Below, piece by piece: positions 18,112 through 26,740 of a stretch of DNA of 64,000 bases (its first letter is position 1; each line of letters begins with the position of its first letter). Below the pieces are notes generated by a model. It was not told where the DNA came from. It saw only the letters and a list, made by a program, of their open reading frames with translations, and made no database searches. This DNA is from Acuticoccus sediminis. GTDB lineage: Bacteria; Pseudomonadota; Alphaproteobacteria; Rhizobiales; Amorphaceae. The stretch is taken from the NCBI RefSeq assembly GCF_003258595.1, contig NZ_QHHQ01000003.1:744001-808000 (forward strand), written 5' to 3'. A program made the translations under genes and the position numbers.

Positions 18112-18486
18112 ATGCACACCCTCCTCGACAACGTTCCCGCCCACGCGGCGAACACCGACCAAGGCGCCGCCATGCCGCGTCCGGTCACGCTAATCAATGT
18201 CTTCGAGGTTCCCGAGGGCCAGCGCGAGGCGACCCTCGCCGGCTGGGAGCGCGCCGCCGCCTTCCTGTCGGTGCAGCCCGGCTACCTCGGCACCGCGCTG
18301 CACGAAAGTCTCGCACCGGATGCGAGATTTCGCTTTATCAACGTCGCGCAGTGGACAACTCCCGACGCCTTCAGGGCGGCCGCCGCCGCGATGCGCGAGC
18401 AGCGCATTTTCCCCAAGATCCCCGGCCTTGCGATCCATCCGGCGCTCTACACCGTGATTCGGAACGCCGCACCCGAAGCCGCCTGA
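18112..18486 (+). CDS. Antibiotic biosynthesis monooxygenase (ABM) family protein
   Basis: 124 residues with a ferredoxin-like ABM fold. Recognisable parts are TLINVFEVPEGQREATLAGW, QPGYLGTALHESLAPDARFRFINVAQW and IFPKIPGLAIHPALY. These small cofactor-free enzymes oxidise quinol-like or aromatic compounds or degrade heme; the substrate is unknown. GGAG lies 7 nt before the ATG. Divergent from and probably repressed by the MarR protein. Confidence 0.82.
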   Translation: MHTLLDNVPAHAANTDQGAAMPRPVTLINVFEVPEGQREATLAGWERAAAFLSVQPGYLGTALHESLAPDARFRFINVAQWTTPDAFRAAAAAMREQRIFPKIPGLAIHPALYTVIRNAAPEAA

Positions 18487-18594
18487 CGCGCCGGATCGAG
18501 GAAAATCGTCGCGGAACTGCACAGTTGCGTGCAATCGTGTGTTGGATTGCGTCAGCCCCTGCGCTACCTATCGCGGACCGAAGGAGGCGTGGTC

Positions 18595-19146
18595 GTGGCT
18601 GACGATCTCATCCGATACGACGTTCTAGTACAGGACGCCCTGCGCGGTGTCGTGCGCAAGGTGATGCGCGAGGTCGCGGAAGGCGGACTGCCGGGCGAGC
18701 ACCACTTCTACATCGCGTTCGACACGACGGCGCCGGGCGTGCGCATGTCCTCGCGCCTGCGCCAGCAGCATCCCGAGGAGATGACCGTCGTCCTCCAGCA
18801 CCAGTTCTGGGACCTCGCCGTCTCGGACCACGGCTTCGAGGTCGGTCTCTCCTTCGGCGGCGTGCCGGAGCGCCTGCTCGTCCCGTTCGCCGCCGTGAAG
18901 GGCTTCTTCGACCCGTCGGTCCAGTTCGGACTGCAGTTCGACCCGGCCACCGCCGGACAGAACGGCGAGGCGGGAGCGCCCGAGCCCGCCATCGGCTCGA
19001 TCCCCACCGCCGGCGTCCCCGCTCCGACGCCGATGCCGGTCGCCGAGCAGGACGACACCGACAGGACGGCGCCCGACGACGAGGAAAAGAAGCCGAGCGA
19101 GGGCGCCGAAGTGGTCTCCCTCGACGCGTTCCGGAAGAAACCGTAG
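18595..19146 (+). CDS. sspB: ClpXP adaptor SspB (alphaproteobacterial type)
   Basis: 183 residues. Substrate-binding domain with HHFYIAFDTTAPGV, EEMTVVLQHQFWDLAV and the FGGVPERLLVPFAAVKGFFDPSV block of SspB-alpha. An acidic flexible linker follows, ending in the ClpX-tethering tail VVSLDAFRKKP. It delivers SsrA-tagged proteins to ClpXP. GTG at 18595 is chosen because AAGGAGG lies 7 nt upstream; the GTG at 18589 is too close. The stop overlaps the mgsA start by one base. The tmRNA gene is 1.2 kb upstream. Confidence 0.9.
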   Translation: MADDLIRYDVLVQDALRGVVRKVMREVAEGGLPGEHHFYIAFDTTAPGVRMSSRLRQQHPEEMTVVLQHQFWDLAVSDHGFEVGLSFGGVPERLLVPFAAVKGFFDPSVQFGLQFDPATAGQNGEAGAPEPAIGSIPTAGVPAPTPMPVAEQDDTDRTAPDDEEKKPSEGAEVVSLDAFRKKP

Positions 19147-19613
19147 TGGACATCCAGAAGCGAATTGCGCTGACGGCACACGATGCGATGAAGCCGTCGC
19201 TGGCGGCCTGGGCCTTCGCCAACGAGCGCGCCCTCGCCCAGCACCGCCTCACCGCCACCGGCAACACCGGCCAGCTCCTGATGCGCGAGACGGGCCTCTC
19301 CATCGACCTCGTCCGTTCCGGCGCGCTGGGCGGCGACATGGAACTCGGCGCGATGATCGCCGAGGGCAACATCGACATCCTGATCCTATTCGCCGACCCC
19401 GTGACGCGCCAGCCGCACGACGTCGACCCGTCGGCGCTGCTTCGCGTCGCGACGCTGGCGCAAACGGCGATCGCCATCAACGAGGCGTCGGCCGACTTCC
19501 TCATCCGCTCGGAGCTGATGAGCCGGATCTACCGGCGCCCGCACGCCCAGGCGGCCCTGCCGTCGGCACGCAAGCGCCTCTCCGCCCGCTCGGACGTCAC
19601 CGAGCTGAGCTGA
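19146..19613 (+). CDS. mgsA: Methylglyoxal synthase
   Basis: 155 residues, GTG start overlapping the sspB stop. IALTAHDAMKPSLAAWAF, the phosphate-binding TATGNTG, GALGGDMELGAMIAEG and ILFADPVTRQPHDVDPSAL (with catalytic Asp and His) match MgsA throughout. It converts dihydroxyacetone phosphate to methylglyoxal, bypassing lower glycolysis when phosphate is short. Translationally coupled to sspB. Confidence 0.95.
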   Translation: MDIQKRIALTAHDAMKPSLAAWAFANERALAQHRLTATGNTGQLLMRETGLSIDLVRSGALGGDMELGAMIAEGNIDILILFADPVTRQPHDVDPSALLRVATLAQTAIAINEASADFLIRSELMSRIYRRPHAQAALPSARKRLSARSDVTELS

Positions 19614-19731
19614 CCCGCCGCGACGCCGTCACGCGCGGCGTCCACGGTCACTGCCGTTGCATGCGAGTTTTGGCCGGCCCCTGCCGCCGGTGCTTTTCGC
19701 TCTCCCGCGACCCGAACGTCGCAGGCGCCGC

Positions 19732-20430
19732 TCAGATGCGCGTCAGGGAGCCGGAGCCGAGACGCTCGCCGGTCGGCTGGCCGGTCGGCGAACCGCCCAT
19801 CGGCTCGGACGTCACCACGAACTCCGATGTCGCGTCGATCATGTTCGCCGCCCCCTCGGGGAGCGACATGTGCGAGCGCTCCGAGCGGTCCAGCACGCCG
19901 AGCGACATCGGCGTCCCGGAGGCCGGCACGACCCAGAGCTCCGCGACGCGCTGCTCGGCCCCGGGCGAAACCGGCTCGACCACGAGCTGCCCGTCGTCGT
20001 CGACGCGGGCGAGCGCGATCGTCCCGTCGAGCCTGACGATCGCCGCGATCCAGTCCTGTTCCGGCGCCGTCACCCCGAGGAGGTCGGGCCGCATCACGGT
20101 GACCACCAGACAGGCGACCGCGATGCCCGACGCGGCCATGAACAGCAGCGCCGCATCGCGCCAGAACGCGACGGCCCGGCGCGCCTGCCGCAACACCTTC
20201 TCGTCCGCGCCGAAGAGCCGCGCGGTGATCGCCCGCCAGACGCGGGACGGGGCGGAACGCGGGCGCAGCCCGTCGGCCAGCGGGCGGAATTCCTCCTCCC
20301 AGCTCCAGACGGCCTGCGACAGCTCCGGGTCGTCGATCAGCGCGGCCTCGAAGCGGCGCCGCTCCGAGCCCTCCTCCAGCCCGAGGGCATATTCCCCGGC
20401 ATCGATGCGGTCGCTCTCACTGATACTCAT
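19732..20430 (-). CDS. Anti-sigma factor, RskA/zinc-free ChrR-like
   Basis: 232 residues. The cytoplasmic N-terminal domain (YALGLEEGSERRRFEAALIDDPELSQAVWSWEE) is the anti-sigma fold of RskA-type proteins. One membrane helix (LLFMAASGIAVACLVVTVM, about residues 92-112) and a periplasmic sensor domain with the AELWVVPASGTPMSLGVLD block follow. It should hold the ECF sigma factor at the membrane. Start at 20430 overlaps the sigma gene's stop by 4 nt (ATGA), so the pair is cotranslated. Confidence 0.9.
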   Translation of the reverse strand: MSISESDRIDAGEYALGLEEGSERRRFEAALIDDPELSQAVWSWEEEFRPLADGLRPRSAPSRVWRAITARLFGADEKVLRQARRAVAFWRDAALLFMAASGIAVACLVVTVMRPDLLGVTAPEQDWIAAIVRLDGTIALARVDDDGQLVVEPVSPGAEQRVAELWVVPASGTPMSLGVLDRSERSHMSLPEGAANMIDATSEFVVTSEPMGGSPTGQPTGERLGSGSLTRI

Positions 20431-20966
20431 CCCGTGAGGCACTCCTTGAGAGCCGCCAGTGCACGCCGCATCCGGCTCTTGATCGTGCCGAGGGGCGTGC
20501 CGTCACGGTCGGCGATCGCCTTGTAGGTGACGCCGCCGAAGTAGGCGATTCGAATGAGCCGGCCGTCGGTCTCGCCGAGGCCGTCGATGCAGTCGACGAG
20601 GCGCTTGGCCTCCGCCGACGCGAGGGCTTTCTGGTCGGGGCGCATGGCCGCGTCCGCGACGTTCTCGGCCGCCTCCAGCGCCGCCGCGGGCGTGCGCTTG
20701 GCCCGCAGCCGGTCGATGCACTGGTTCCGGGCGATCGCCACCATCCAGGTGGTGGCCCGGGCGCGCGAGGCGGCATAGCGCTCCGCATAGCGCCAGATCT
20801 TCACGTACGCGTCCTGCATCGCGTCCTCTGCCTCCCCCTTGTCCTGGAGGATACGTAGGCAGAGGGCGTAAAGCTTCGCGTTCGACCTCTCGTAGAGCAT
20901 TTGGAACGCGCGCCGGTCCCCGAGCGCGGTCTTGTTCAGAAGCTCTTCCAGACTGGCTTCGTCCAT
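20427..20966 (-). CDS. ECF RNA polymerase sigma factor
   Basis: 179 residues. Region 2 contains ALCLRILQDKGEAEDAMQDAYVKIW and ARATTWMVAIARNQCIDRLR; region 4 contains RIAYFGGVTYKAIADRDGTPLGTIKSRMRRAL. No extra domain. Partner of the overlapping anti-sigma gene downstream; SigK/RskA-like pairing. The start at 20966 has GGTGGA just upstream. Regulon unknown, but autoregulation is usual. Confidence 0.93.
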   Translation of the reverse strand: MDEASLEELLNKTALGDRRAFQMLYERSNAKLYALCLRILQDKGEAEDAMQDAYVKIWRYAERYAASRARATTWMVAIARNQCIDRLRAKRTPAAALEAAENVADAAMRPDQKALASAEAKRLVDCIDGLGETDGRLIRIAYFGGVTYKAIADRDGTPLGTIKSRMRRALAALKECLTG

Positions 20967-21204
20967 TCCACCGCAGCCCCAGCTCACCGCACGCCCCGCG
21001 CCACGGCCGACGGGTCATCCGCGGGCGTGACGGGGAGAGTGGCGGCCGAGGTGGAGCGCGCCGTCCGACCGGAACCGGTCGTGTCAGCGCCACCGTGTCC
21101 ATGGCCGCACGTTCGTCTTCAGCGCGCTAGCCATAACGATGAAGCCGACCAGAAACAATCGGCGGGCCGGCCCCCGGCGTCGTGCGCGGCGGTGCGGCGG
21201 ATGC

Positions 21205-21615
21205 TCAGGCCGGGACCGGACGTCTCGATCCGACCAGAAGCTCGATGACCCGTGCCTGGTCGCGTGCGGTGGCGTGGCGGTAGAGGTCGGCGATGGCGCC
21301 GGGGTGCGCGCGCCAGCCGGGCAGCTCCACCGGGTCCTCGCGCGGCGCGCGCTCGTCCCGGACCAGGTCGCAGAGCGGGATGTCCAGCGCGTCGGCCACC
21401 GCCTTCAGCCGCACGATGGAGATGTTGCCCTTGCCATGCTCCAGCTGCGCCAGGAAGCGCTCGGATACGCCGCTCCGCTCCGAAAGGACGCGGCGTGAAA
21501 TTCGTGACTTGTTGCGCCTGAACTTGACCCGCGCCCCCACGCTGGCCAGGAACGAGTCGCGAAGTCCGGTCTCCTCAACCTCGAAAAGGTTGTCGTCCAA
21601 GATTGGCTCAATCAT
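21205..21615 (-). CDS. XRE-family transcriptional regulator
   Basis: 136 residues. Helix-turn-helix at about 25-85: RRVLSERSGVSERFLAQLEHGKGNISIVRLKAVADALDIPLCDLV. The text resembles the DNA-binding half of BoxR/BadR-type regulators (SGVSERYLAQLE...GNISI) but lacks their shikimate-kinase-like domain; the 50-residue C-terminal part is short and unassigned. It is upstream of, and could control, the RiPP-like locus or the small gene beside it (inference). Confidence 0.82.
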   Translation of the reverse strand: MIEPILDDNLFEVEETGLRDSFLASVGARVKFRRNKSRISRRVLSERSGVSERFLAQLEHGKGNISIVRLKAVADALDIPLCDLVRDERAPREDPVELPGWRAHPGAIADLYRHATARDQARVIELLVGSRRPVPA

Positions 21616-21691
21616 TCCGTCCCCACATGTTCTTATAGATGAACAGAGTCGAGGATTAGCCTCTTGCGCATCGTGTTTGCGGCGGCTGGTC

Positions 21692-21919
21692 CTAGGTGAT
21701 CGTCAGAGGTTCCGACAGCATTTCGAGGCACCACTGGTTGGCCTCGCCCGGCATCATCTCCAGCGCGAGCAGCGCGGCGGACAGGAAGCGGGCGCAGATG
21801 ACCTGGCCACCGCCCTCGGCTTCCGCCCGGGCATACTCGATCAGCCGGCTCAGAACCTCGCGATCGTTGAGCATCGTGACGTGATCGCCATCCCGGCTCG
21901 GTTGAAAACAACCTGACAT
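21692..21919 (-). CDS. Small hypothetical protein near RiPP locus
   Basis: 75 residues from ATG 21919. Contains three Cys (SGCFQPS, QVICARF, NQWCLEML) and a helical middle (REVLSRLIEYARAEAEGG). No family recognised. It lies between the XRE gene and the divergent BTAD regulator, so it may belong to the peptide locus; it does not have an NHLP leader. An AAGGG sequence about 11 nt upstream is a weak ribosome site. Confidence 0.55.
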   Translation of the reverse strand: MSGCFQPSRDGDHVTMLNDREVLSRLIEYARAEAEGGGQVICARFLSAALLALEMMPGEANQWCLEMLSEPLTIT

Positions 21920-22077
21920 TTCCAAGACCCTTTCTCAGTCAACCCGACGTGACACCGGATACGTAATATGTCATCGTGATTTCATCGTGAATTGACCAGG
22001 ATTGAGCTAGATCAGACGATGGGATTGCGAAATGTACTGATCCTTCGGGCGATTTGGCTCCACCGGTTGGCAACGCC

Positions 22078-24087
22078 ATGATGACAGCACCCGTCGGCCT
22101 GCAGATACGTTTGTTGGGAACACCATCCGTCGCGCACGGCGCCGACCGAATCGAGTTTCCGAGCCGGAAATCAGCCGCACTTTGTCTATATCTTATTGCA
22201 AATGGTGGCCGCCACATCGAGCGGAGCCAACTTGCTGCCTTGCTTTGGGGCGACAACGACGCTGAAGCCGCACGCGCTTCACTGCGCAAGTCGCTGTCAT
22301 TGCTGAGGGCGAACGAGGCGACCGCCCAGCTGATCGGATCCGACCGCGCCCACGCCTGGTTCGCCGGCGACCCCACCCGCTCCGATCTCGCGACCTTTAA
22401 TCGTTGCCTCGGTGCAGGGACCGAGCGCGCCTACCGCGAGGCCGCGCGCCTCTGGCGCGGCACCCCGCTCGCCGATCTGGAGACGGGCGAGGCCCTGTTC
22501 GACGAATGGATCGCGCAGTTTCGTGCCGAAACCATCGGCGTCACCCACAAATGCCTCGCCAAGCGGCTCGATTCGATGCCCGAGGCGACGACGCCCATCA
22601 ACCTGCAGATCGCCTGCTGCGAACTCCTGATCGCCATCGAACCCTCCGACTCGGAGGCCAACGAGAGGCTCCTCCGCCTCCTGCTGCGCGACGGCCAGAA
22701 GGCCGCGGCGGCCCGCCAGCTTCGCAGCTATATCAACGCGTTGAAGGAGCTCGACCTGACGCCGCCGCGCGAGCTCGTCGACTCGGTTCGCCGTGCCGCG
22801 GCGCAGGGCAAGGCCGAGCCCTTCCCCAACGCGAACGTCGAGTACCGGCCGAAGCGTTACGCGGACCGGCCGCACGTCGCCCTCATCCGCGCGCGGCCGA
22901 CCGGGCAGTCCGTGCCCGACCTCATAAGCTTCGCTCACTCAGAAGTGATCCATCAGCTCACCCGATTTCGCTCGATGCGCTGCTTCGAGCGGGACGACCG
23001 GGACGAGGTGGACAACCTGAACAACGGCCTCATCAGCCGGATCGGCTTTTCCGACGCCCTCGACCACGACTACCGCCTCCTCCTGTGGGACGAGCCGCGG
23101 GCGCGGTCGATCTACCTGCGCTGCGTGAACGCGCGGCGGCAGGACACGGTGTCCTGCGTGCGGATCGGCTACGACTGCCTCGAGGACCGTGTCGCGGCCG
23201 AGACGATCATCGCGACCGCGATCAACAGCCTCGAGCAGGACATCGTGATGGACGACCGTCCGCGCACGAGTTGCTCCCCGTTCGACCGCTGGCTCGAGGC
23301 CTACCAGCTCCTCACCCAGTGGAGCGAGGCGGCGGCGCGGACCGCGATGCCGATCCTGGAGGACCTCGCCAACGACGACCAGGGCCGGCGTCTCAGCCTG
23401 GTGCACTCGTCGATCAGCTCCCTCCTGATGATTCGACGCCTCACCATCCCCACCGCGGCCAAGATGGCGCTCGCCGACCAGGAGCGGGCGCGCGAGGCCG
23501 CACTGCAGGCGATCGCGATCGACGCGCTGGAGCCGTTCAACCACGTCGTGCTCGGCTGGATGCGGATGCAGGCGAACGAGCACGACACCGCCCTCCTCTC
23601 CTTCGAGGACGCGGTCGCGCTGAACCCCTACTCGGCGGCGACCGTGGTAGCAGCGGCCGAGGCGAACGCGTTCGCGGGGAACGTCGTCAAGGCGCAGAAC
23701 CTGGCGGACAGGGCGCTCTCCCTCTCGGGCCGCTACACGCCGGCGTACTTCTACGCCTACCTCGCCAACATCGCCTATCTCCGCGGCGATCTCGACGGCT
23801 GCATCGAGTGCCTGCGCCGCGCGCCGGAGAGCATCCACACCGCCATCCTCCTCGTCGCCGCGCAGTCCGAGCGCAATGACACCAAGGCGACGGGCGCCGC
23901 GCGGGTCCGCTTCGAGCGCGAGCTGCGCCGGGCCGAGCCGTACGCCCAGATCGACGGCACGACGCTGTCCAAGTGGCTGGTGTCGACGACGATGCACCGC
24001 GACGCATCCGTGCGCCGGCGCCTGTTCAATTCCCTGGAGCGTGCGGGCGTCCCCATCGCGTACGCGAGCGGCGGATCGATGGCGTAG
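22078..24087 (+). CDS. BTAD/AfsR-type transcriptional regulator with TPR-like C-terminus
   Basis: 669 residues. N-terminal winged helix (about 1-95: LQIRLLGTPSVAHGADRIEF, RSQLAALLWGDNDAEAARASLRKSLSLLR). It is followed by the bacterial transcriptional activator domain (about 105-240), with FDEWIAQFRAE and the ending DLTPPRELV. A middle region of unknown fold and a C-terminal half of TPR-like helical repeats (FNHVVLGWMRMQANEHDTALLSFEDAVALNPYSAATV) complete it. This architecture is that of SARP-like activators of secondary-metabolite genes, but without the NB-ARC domain. It lies next to a precursor peptide and YcaO gene and is their likely activator. Confidence 0.85.
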   Translation: MMTAPVGLQIRLLGTPSVAHGADRIEFPSRKSAALCLYLIANGGRHIERSQLAALLWGDNDAEAARASLRKSLSLLRANEATAQLIGSDRAHAWFAGDPTRSDLATFNRCLGAGTERAYREAARLWRGTPLADLETGEALFDEWIAQFRAETIGVTHKCLAKRLDSMPEATTPINLQIACCELLIAIEPSDSEANERLLRLLLRDGQKAAAARQLRSYINALKELDLTPPRELVDSVRRAAAQGKAEPFPNANVEYRPKRYADRPHVALIRARPTGQSVPDLISFAHSEVIHQLTRFRSMRCFERDDRDEVDNLNNGLISRIGFSDALDHDYRLLLWDEPRARSIYLRCVNARRQDTVSCVRIGYDCLEDRVAAETIIATAINSLEQDIVMDDRPRTSCSPFDRWLEAYQLLTQWSEAAARTAMPILEDLANDDQGRRLSLVHSSISSLLMIRRLTIPTAAKMALADQERAREAALQAIAIDALEPFNHVVLGWMRMQANEHDTALLSFEDAVALNPYSAATVVAAAEANAFAGNVVKAQNLADRALSLSGRYTPAYFYAYLANIAYLRGDLDGCIECLRRAPESIHTAILLVAAQSERNDTKATGAARVRFERELRRAEPYAQIDGTTLSKWLVSTTMHRDASVRRRLFNSLERAGVPIAYASGGSMA

Positions 24088-24195
24088 CGTCCGCTGCGAT
24101 GCGGGCGCGGCGCTTCAAGCACCAACCGTCGGCGTGGCAGCAGAGCCGCCTGGCCGGGAGTGCGCGCGGCCGGTCCGGTCGAGTCCGGGGACGGG

Positions 24196-24501
24196 TTAGC
24201 GGACGGGGCGGCAGCAGCCCAGAACGGCCATCGTTCCGAGCATCTTGAGGTAGTCCTGGTCCTGTACAGCGAGGCGGGTCTCGTCCACCTTCGCCGGCAG
24301 GACGAGGTGGAGCGTGCTGTCGTCGTCCTCGTGCAGGACCACGTTGAGGCCCTCCAGGCTCTCCTCGGACACGCCGCAGGCGCGCAGGTACGCGGCGGGG
24401 TCGGCGCGGAACGCCTCCCGCTTTTCCGGATTGTTCGCGGCTTCGCCGAAGGCCTGGCCGATCTTCGCGATGGCCGACTTGCTCACGGGAATGCGCGCCA
24501 T
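24196..24501 (-). CDS. NHLP-leader RiPP precursor peptide with Cys-Cys core
   Basis: 101 residues. The leader resembles the nitrile-hydratase-like leader family: FRADPAAYLRACGV, then LNVVLHEDDDSTLHLVLPAK. The C-terminal tail reads KMLGTMAVLGCCRPVR, with adjacent Cys at 96-97 as the obvious modification targets. There is no double-Gly cleavage site; LGTM or AVLG could mark the leader/core border (inference). ATG 24501 has GAGGTGA just upstream. It is divergent from the YcaO gene across 88 nt and convergent with the regulator. Alternative: a degenerate nitrile-hydratase-alpha-like protein, less likely at this size and place. Confidence 0.8.
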   Translation of the reverse strand: MARIPVSKSAIAKIGQAFGEAANNPEKREAFRADPAAYLRACGVSEESLEGLNVVLHEDDDSTLHLVLPAKVDETRLAVQDQDYLKMLGTMAVLGCCRPVR

Positions 24502-24589
24502 GGTCTCACCTCTCACGTCGCGCTCGACGGGACGCTCCGCTTGATCCGACAGTTCGATGCAGGGAGAGTCAATTTGAGCGCTGAAGAAC

Positions 24590-25855
24590 ATGCAAGACGC
24601 TTCCTTGGTTAACCCTGACAAATCTCAACCACTCGGCCGGACGATCGAACTGCCGATCCGCGCGCCCGACCTCGACCACGTCACGCTCCGCCTCGTCCGC
24701 ACCGTGATCGACGGCTGCCCCGCGGCGTTCGTGACGGCACGCCCCGAGATGCCGCCGTCCGCCCCCGCCTGGTTGAGCGATTGGGCCGCCGCATCGGGAC
24801 GCGCAATGACCCTCGAAGATGCCCAGATCGGAGCCGTCTTCGAAGCGATCGAACGGGCAAGTCTCATCAGCGAAGGGCCGGACGACCCCCGCCCGAAAAA
24901 CCGATCAAACCTGCCGTTGCGTGAGGACAATAACTATTGGCACCTGAGCGGGCAACAACTCAGCCGGCTTAAATCGTATGATGAACGGGAGGGCATCGCG
25001 ACCGCCGGTCCACCCGGCGAGGTCGCGTGGATGCCTGCCTTCGACCTGCTGACGGATAAGGAGCGCCTCGTCCCCTGCACCGCCGTCTTCAGCAACGAGG
25101 ACGTTCGGCTCGGATGGCCGGCGCTCATCTCCTCGTCGACCGGCGCGGCCGCGCACACCGACGTCGAATCGGCGATCAGGACCGCCGTGCTGGAGCGGGT
25201 CGAACGCGATGCGGTGGCGATCTGGTGGTACAACCGCCTCCCTGCGCCGCGCCTCGCGAAGCCGGAGATGATGGCGGCCCTTCCCCCGGCCCTCGCGGCG
25301 TGGCTGGCGGAGCGGCGGCGCATCACCTGGGCGCTCGTCACCGCCACGGACCTCCCCGTTCCCGCCTTCGTCGCCCTCTCGTCGGCGCCGGACGGAACCC
25401 AGCCCGCCCTCGGCACCGCGGCCCACCTCGACCCGCGGATCGCGCTCCGGTCCGCGGTCCTCGAGATGCTCCAGTGCGAGATCGGCCTGACCCACATGCG
25501 CGAGCTCCAGGCGACGGCGGACGCACCGCCGCGCCCCGCGCTGCTGGTCTGGTCCGACGCGACCAACGCGCTCGCCACGCCCTACATCGCCGGTGAAGGC
25601 GCCGCCCGGCTCCCCCCGGCGATCGACTTCGAGACGCTGCTCGGCGCCTTCGCCGAGCACGGCATCGACATCGCCGTCGCGGATCTGACGCGGCCGGAGT
25701 TCGCGATTCCCGTCGTGAAGGCGGTCTCGCGCACGCTCCGGGACTGGCAGCCGCGCTTCGCGTCGGGGCGTCTCTATGATGTCCCCGTCTCGCTCGGCCG
25801 CCTTGCGGCACCGCGGCGGGAGGCGGACCTCAACCCCGTCCCATTCGTGATTTAG
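24590..25855 (+). CDS. YcaO-domain protein (putative azoline cyclodehydratase)
   Basis: 421 residues. YcaO ATP/Mg motifs are present: LEDAQIGAVFEAIERAS (71-90), SSSTGAAAHTDVESAIRTAV with LERVERDA (181-208), and LRSAVLEMLQCEIGLTHMR further on. YcaO enzymes activate peptide amide oxygens with ATP to form thiazolines/oxazolines, thioamides or macroamidines. The C-terminus ends NPVPFVI, reminiscent of but shorter than the PxPxP tail of azoline-forming YcaOs. No TfuA or E1-like partner is adjacent. Divergent from the precursor peptide. Identity as YcaO is strong; reaction type is inferred from the Cys-Cys substrate. Confidence 0.87.
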   Translation: MQDASLVNPDKSQPLGRTIELPIRAPDLDHVTLRLVRTVIDGCPAAFVTARPEMPPSAPAWLSDWAAASGRAMTLEDAQIGAVFEAIERASLISEGPDDPRPKNRSNLPLREDNNYWHLSGQQLSRLKSYDEREGIATAGPPGEVAWMPAFDLLTDKERLVPCTAVFSNEDVRLGWPALISSSTGAAAHTDVESAIRTAVLERVERDAVAIWWYNRLPAPRLAKPEMMAALPPALAAWLAERRRITWALVTATDLPVPAFVALSSAPDGTQPALGTAAHLDPRIALRSAVLEMLQCEIGLTHMRELQATADAPPRPALLVWSDATNALATPYIAGEGAARLPPAIDFETLLGAFAEHGIDIAVADLTRPEFAIPVVKAVSRTLRDWQPRFASGRLYDVPVSLGRLAAPRREADLNPVPFVI

Positions 25856-25918
25856 CGGTCCACGCGAATTCCGGTACATCGGACGCCAACGCGCCAAAGT
25901 ACGGACGATAGACTGCCC

Positions 25919-26740
25919 ATGACATCCCTCCGCTTGTCGATCCTGTTGGTCTCGACCCTTGCCGCGCTGGTGCTGGCCGGCTGTGTCGGCGGTGCCGGGA
26001 CGGAAGGCAGTGCCTTCAGCGAATCCTGCGCCGCGCCATCCTCGATCGGCGACCGCGACGACAACCTGTCGATCTTCGGCAACGCCTGCGCCAGCGTCGT
26101 GGAGTTCAGCGAAGGCGGCGAGACGTGGCGCATCCAGACCTTCCGCAAGGGCAGCGGCCCGCTCTTCGTGGTGCCGCACGACGACGAGAACGCCGCCCTC
26201 GCCACTGCCGCCGCCGCGCTTCAGAAATACGGCGGCACGGTCACTGTGGTGGAGACCGGCGGACGGCGCTTCAACGGGCGGATCGACCCCAACCGGAACT
26301 TCGACGGCGGCCGGCTCTCCTGCGGCAAGCCGGGCCGCAGCCCGCAGTTCGTCGCGGCGATGGTGCCGGGCGGGCGGCCGATCATCGCCCTCCACACCAA
26401 CAGCCGGGGCTCGGCCGGGACCGGCGGCAGCGGCACGATCTCGATCAACTCGGCGACGCCCGGCGCCACGGCCTTCCCCGCGTCCGGCCCTCTCGCCAGC
26501 GAGGACGCCATGGTGATCCTCGCCAGCACGCGCGGCGCGGACGCCCATCGCGGCCTCGTGGAGCGGCTCAACAAGGCCGGCGTCAACGTCATGGTGGAGA
26601 CGGTCGACCTCTCCAAAACCGACTGCTCGCTGTCTCACTACGCCGCCGCGAACGGCATCACGTACGCCAACGTCGAGGCCGCGCACGGCGACAGCGCCAC
26701 GCAGAAAGCGATCCTCGATATCGTCATGCGTGAGTTATGA
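25919..26740 (+). CDS. Lipoprotein with HxxE metallopeptidase-like motif
   Basis: 273 residues. Lipoprotein signal LVLAGC with lipidated Cys22. Residues 87-90 (HDDE) form an HxxE pair after a hydrophobic strand (LFVVP). DPNRNF at 123-128 resembles the Asn-Arg substrate motif of M14 carboxypeptidases, and ALHTNS at 157-162 offers the third zinc ligand His159. Together they suggest an M14/succinylglutamate desuccinylase-like fold. Starts 63 nt after the YcaO gene on the same strand, so it may be in the same unit. Link to peptide processing is speculative. Confidence 0.6.
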   Translation: MTSLRLSILLVSTLAALVLAGCVGGAGTEGSAFSESCAAPSSIGDRDDNLSIFGNACASVVEFSEGGETWRIQTFRKGSGPLFVVPHDDENAALATAAAALQKYGGTVTVVETGGRRFNGRIDPNRNFDGGRLSCGKPGRSPQFVAAMVPGGRPIIALHTNSRGSAGTGGSGTISINSATPGATAFPASGPLASEDAMVILASTRGADAHRGLVERLNKAGVNVMVETVDLSKTDCSLSHYAAANGITYANVEAAHGDSATQKAILDIVMREL

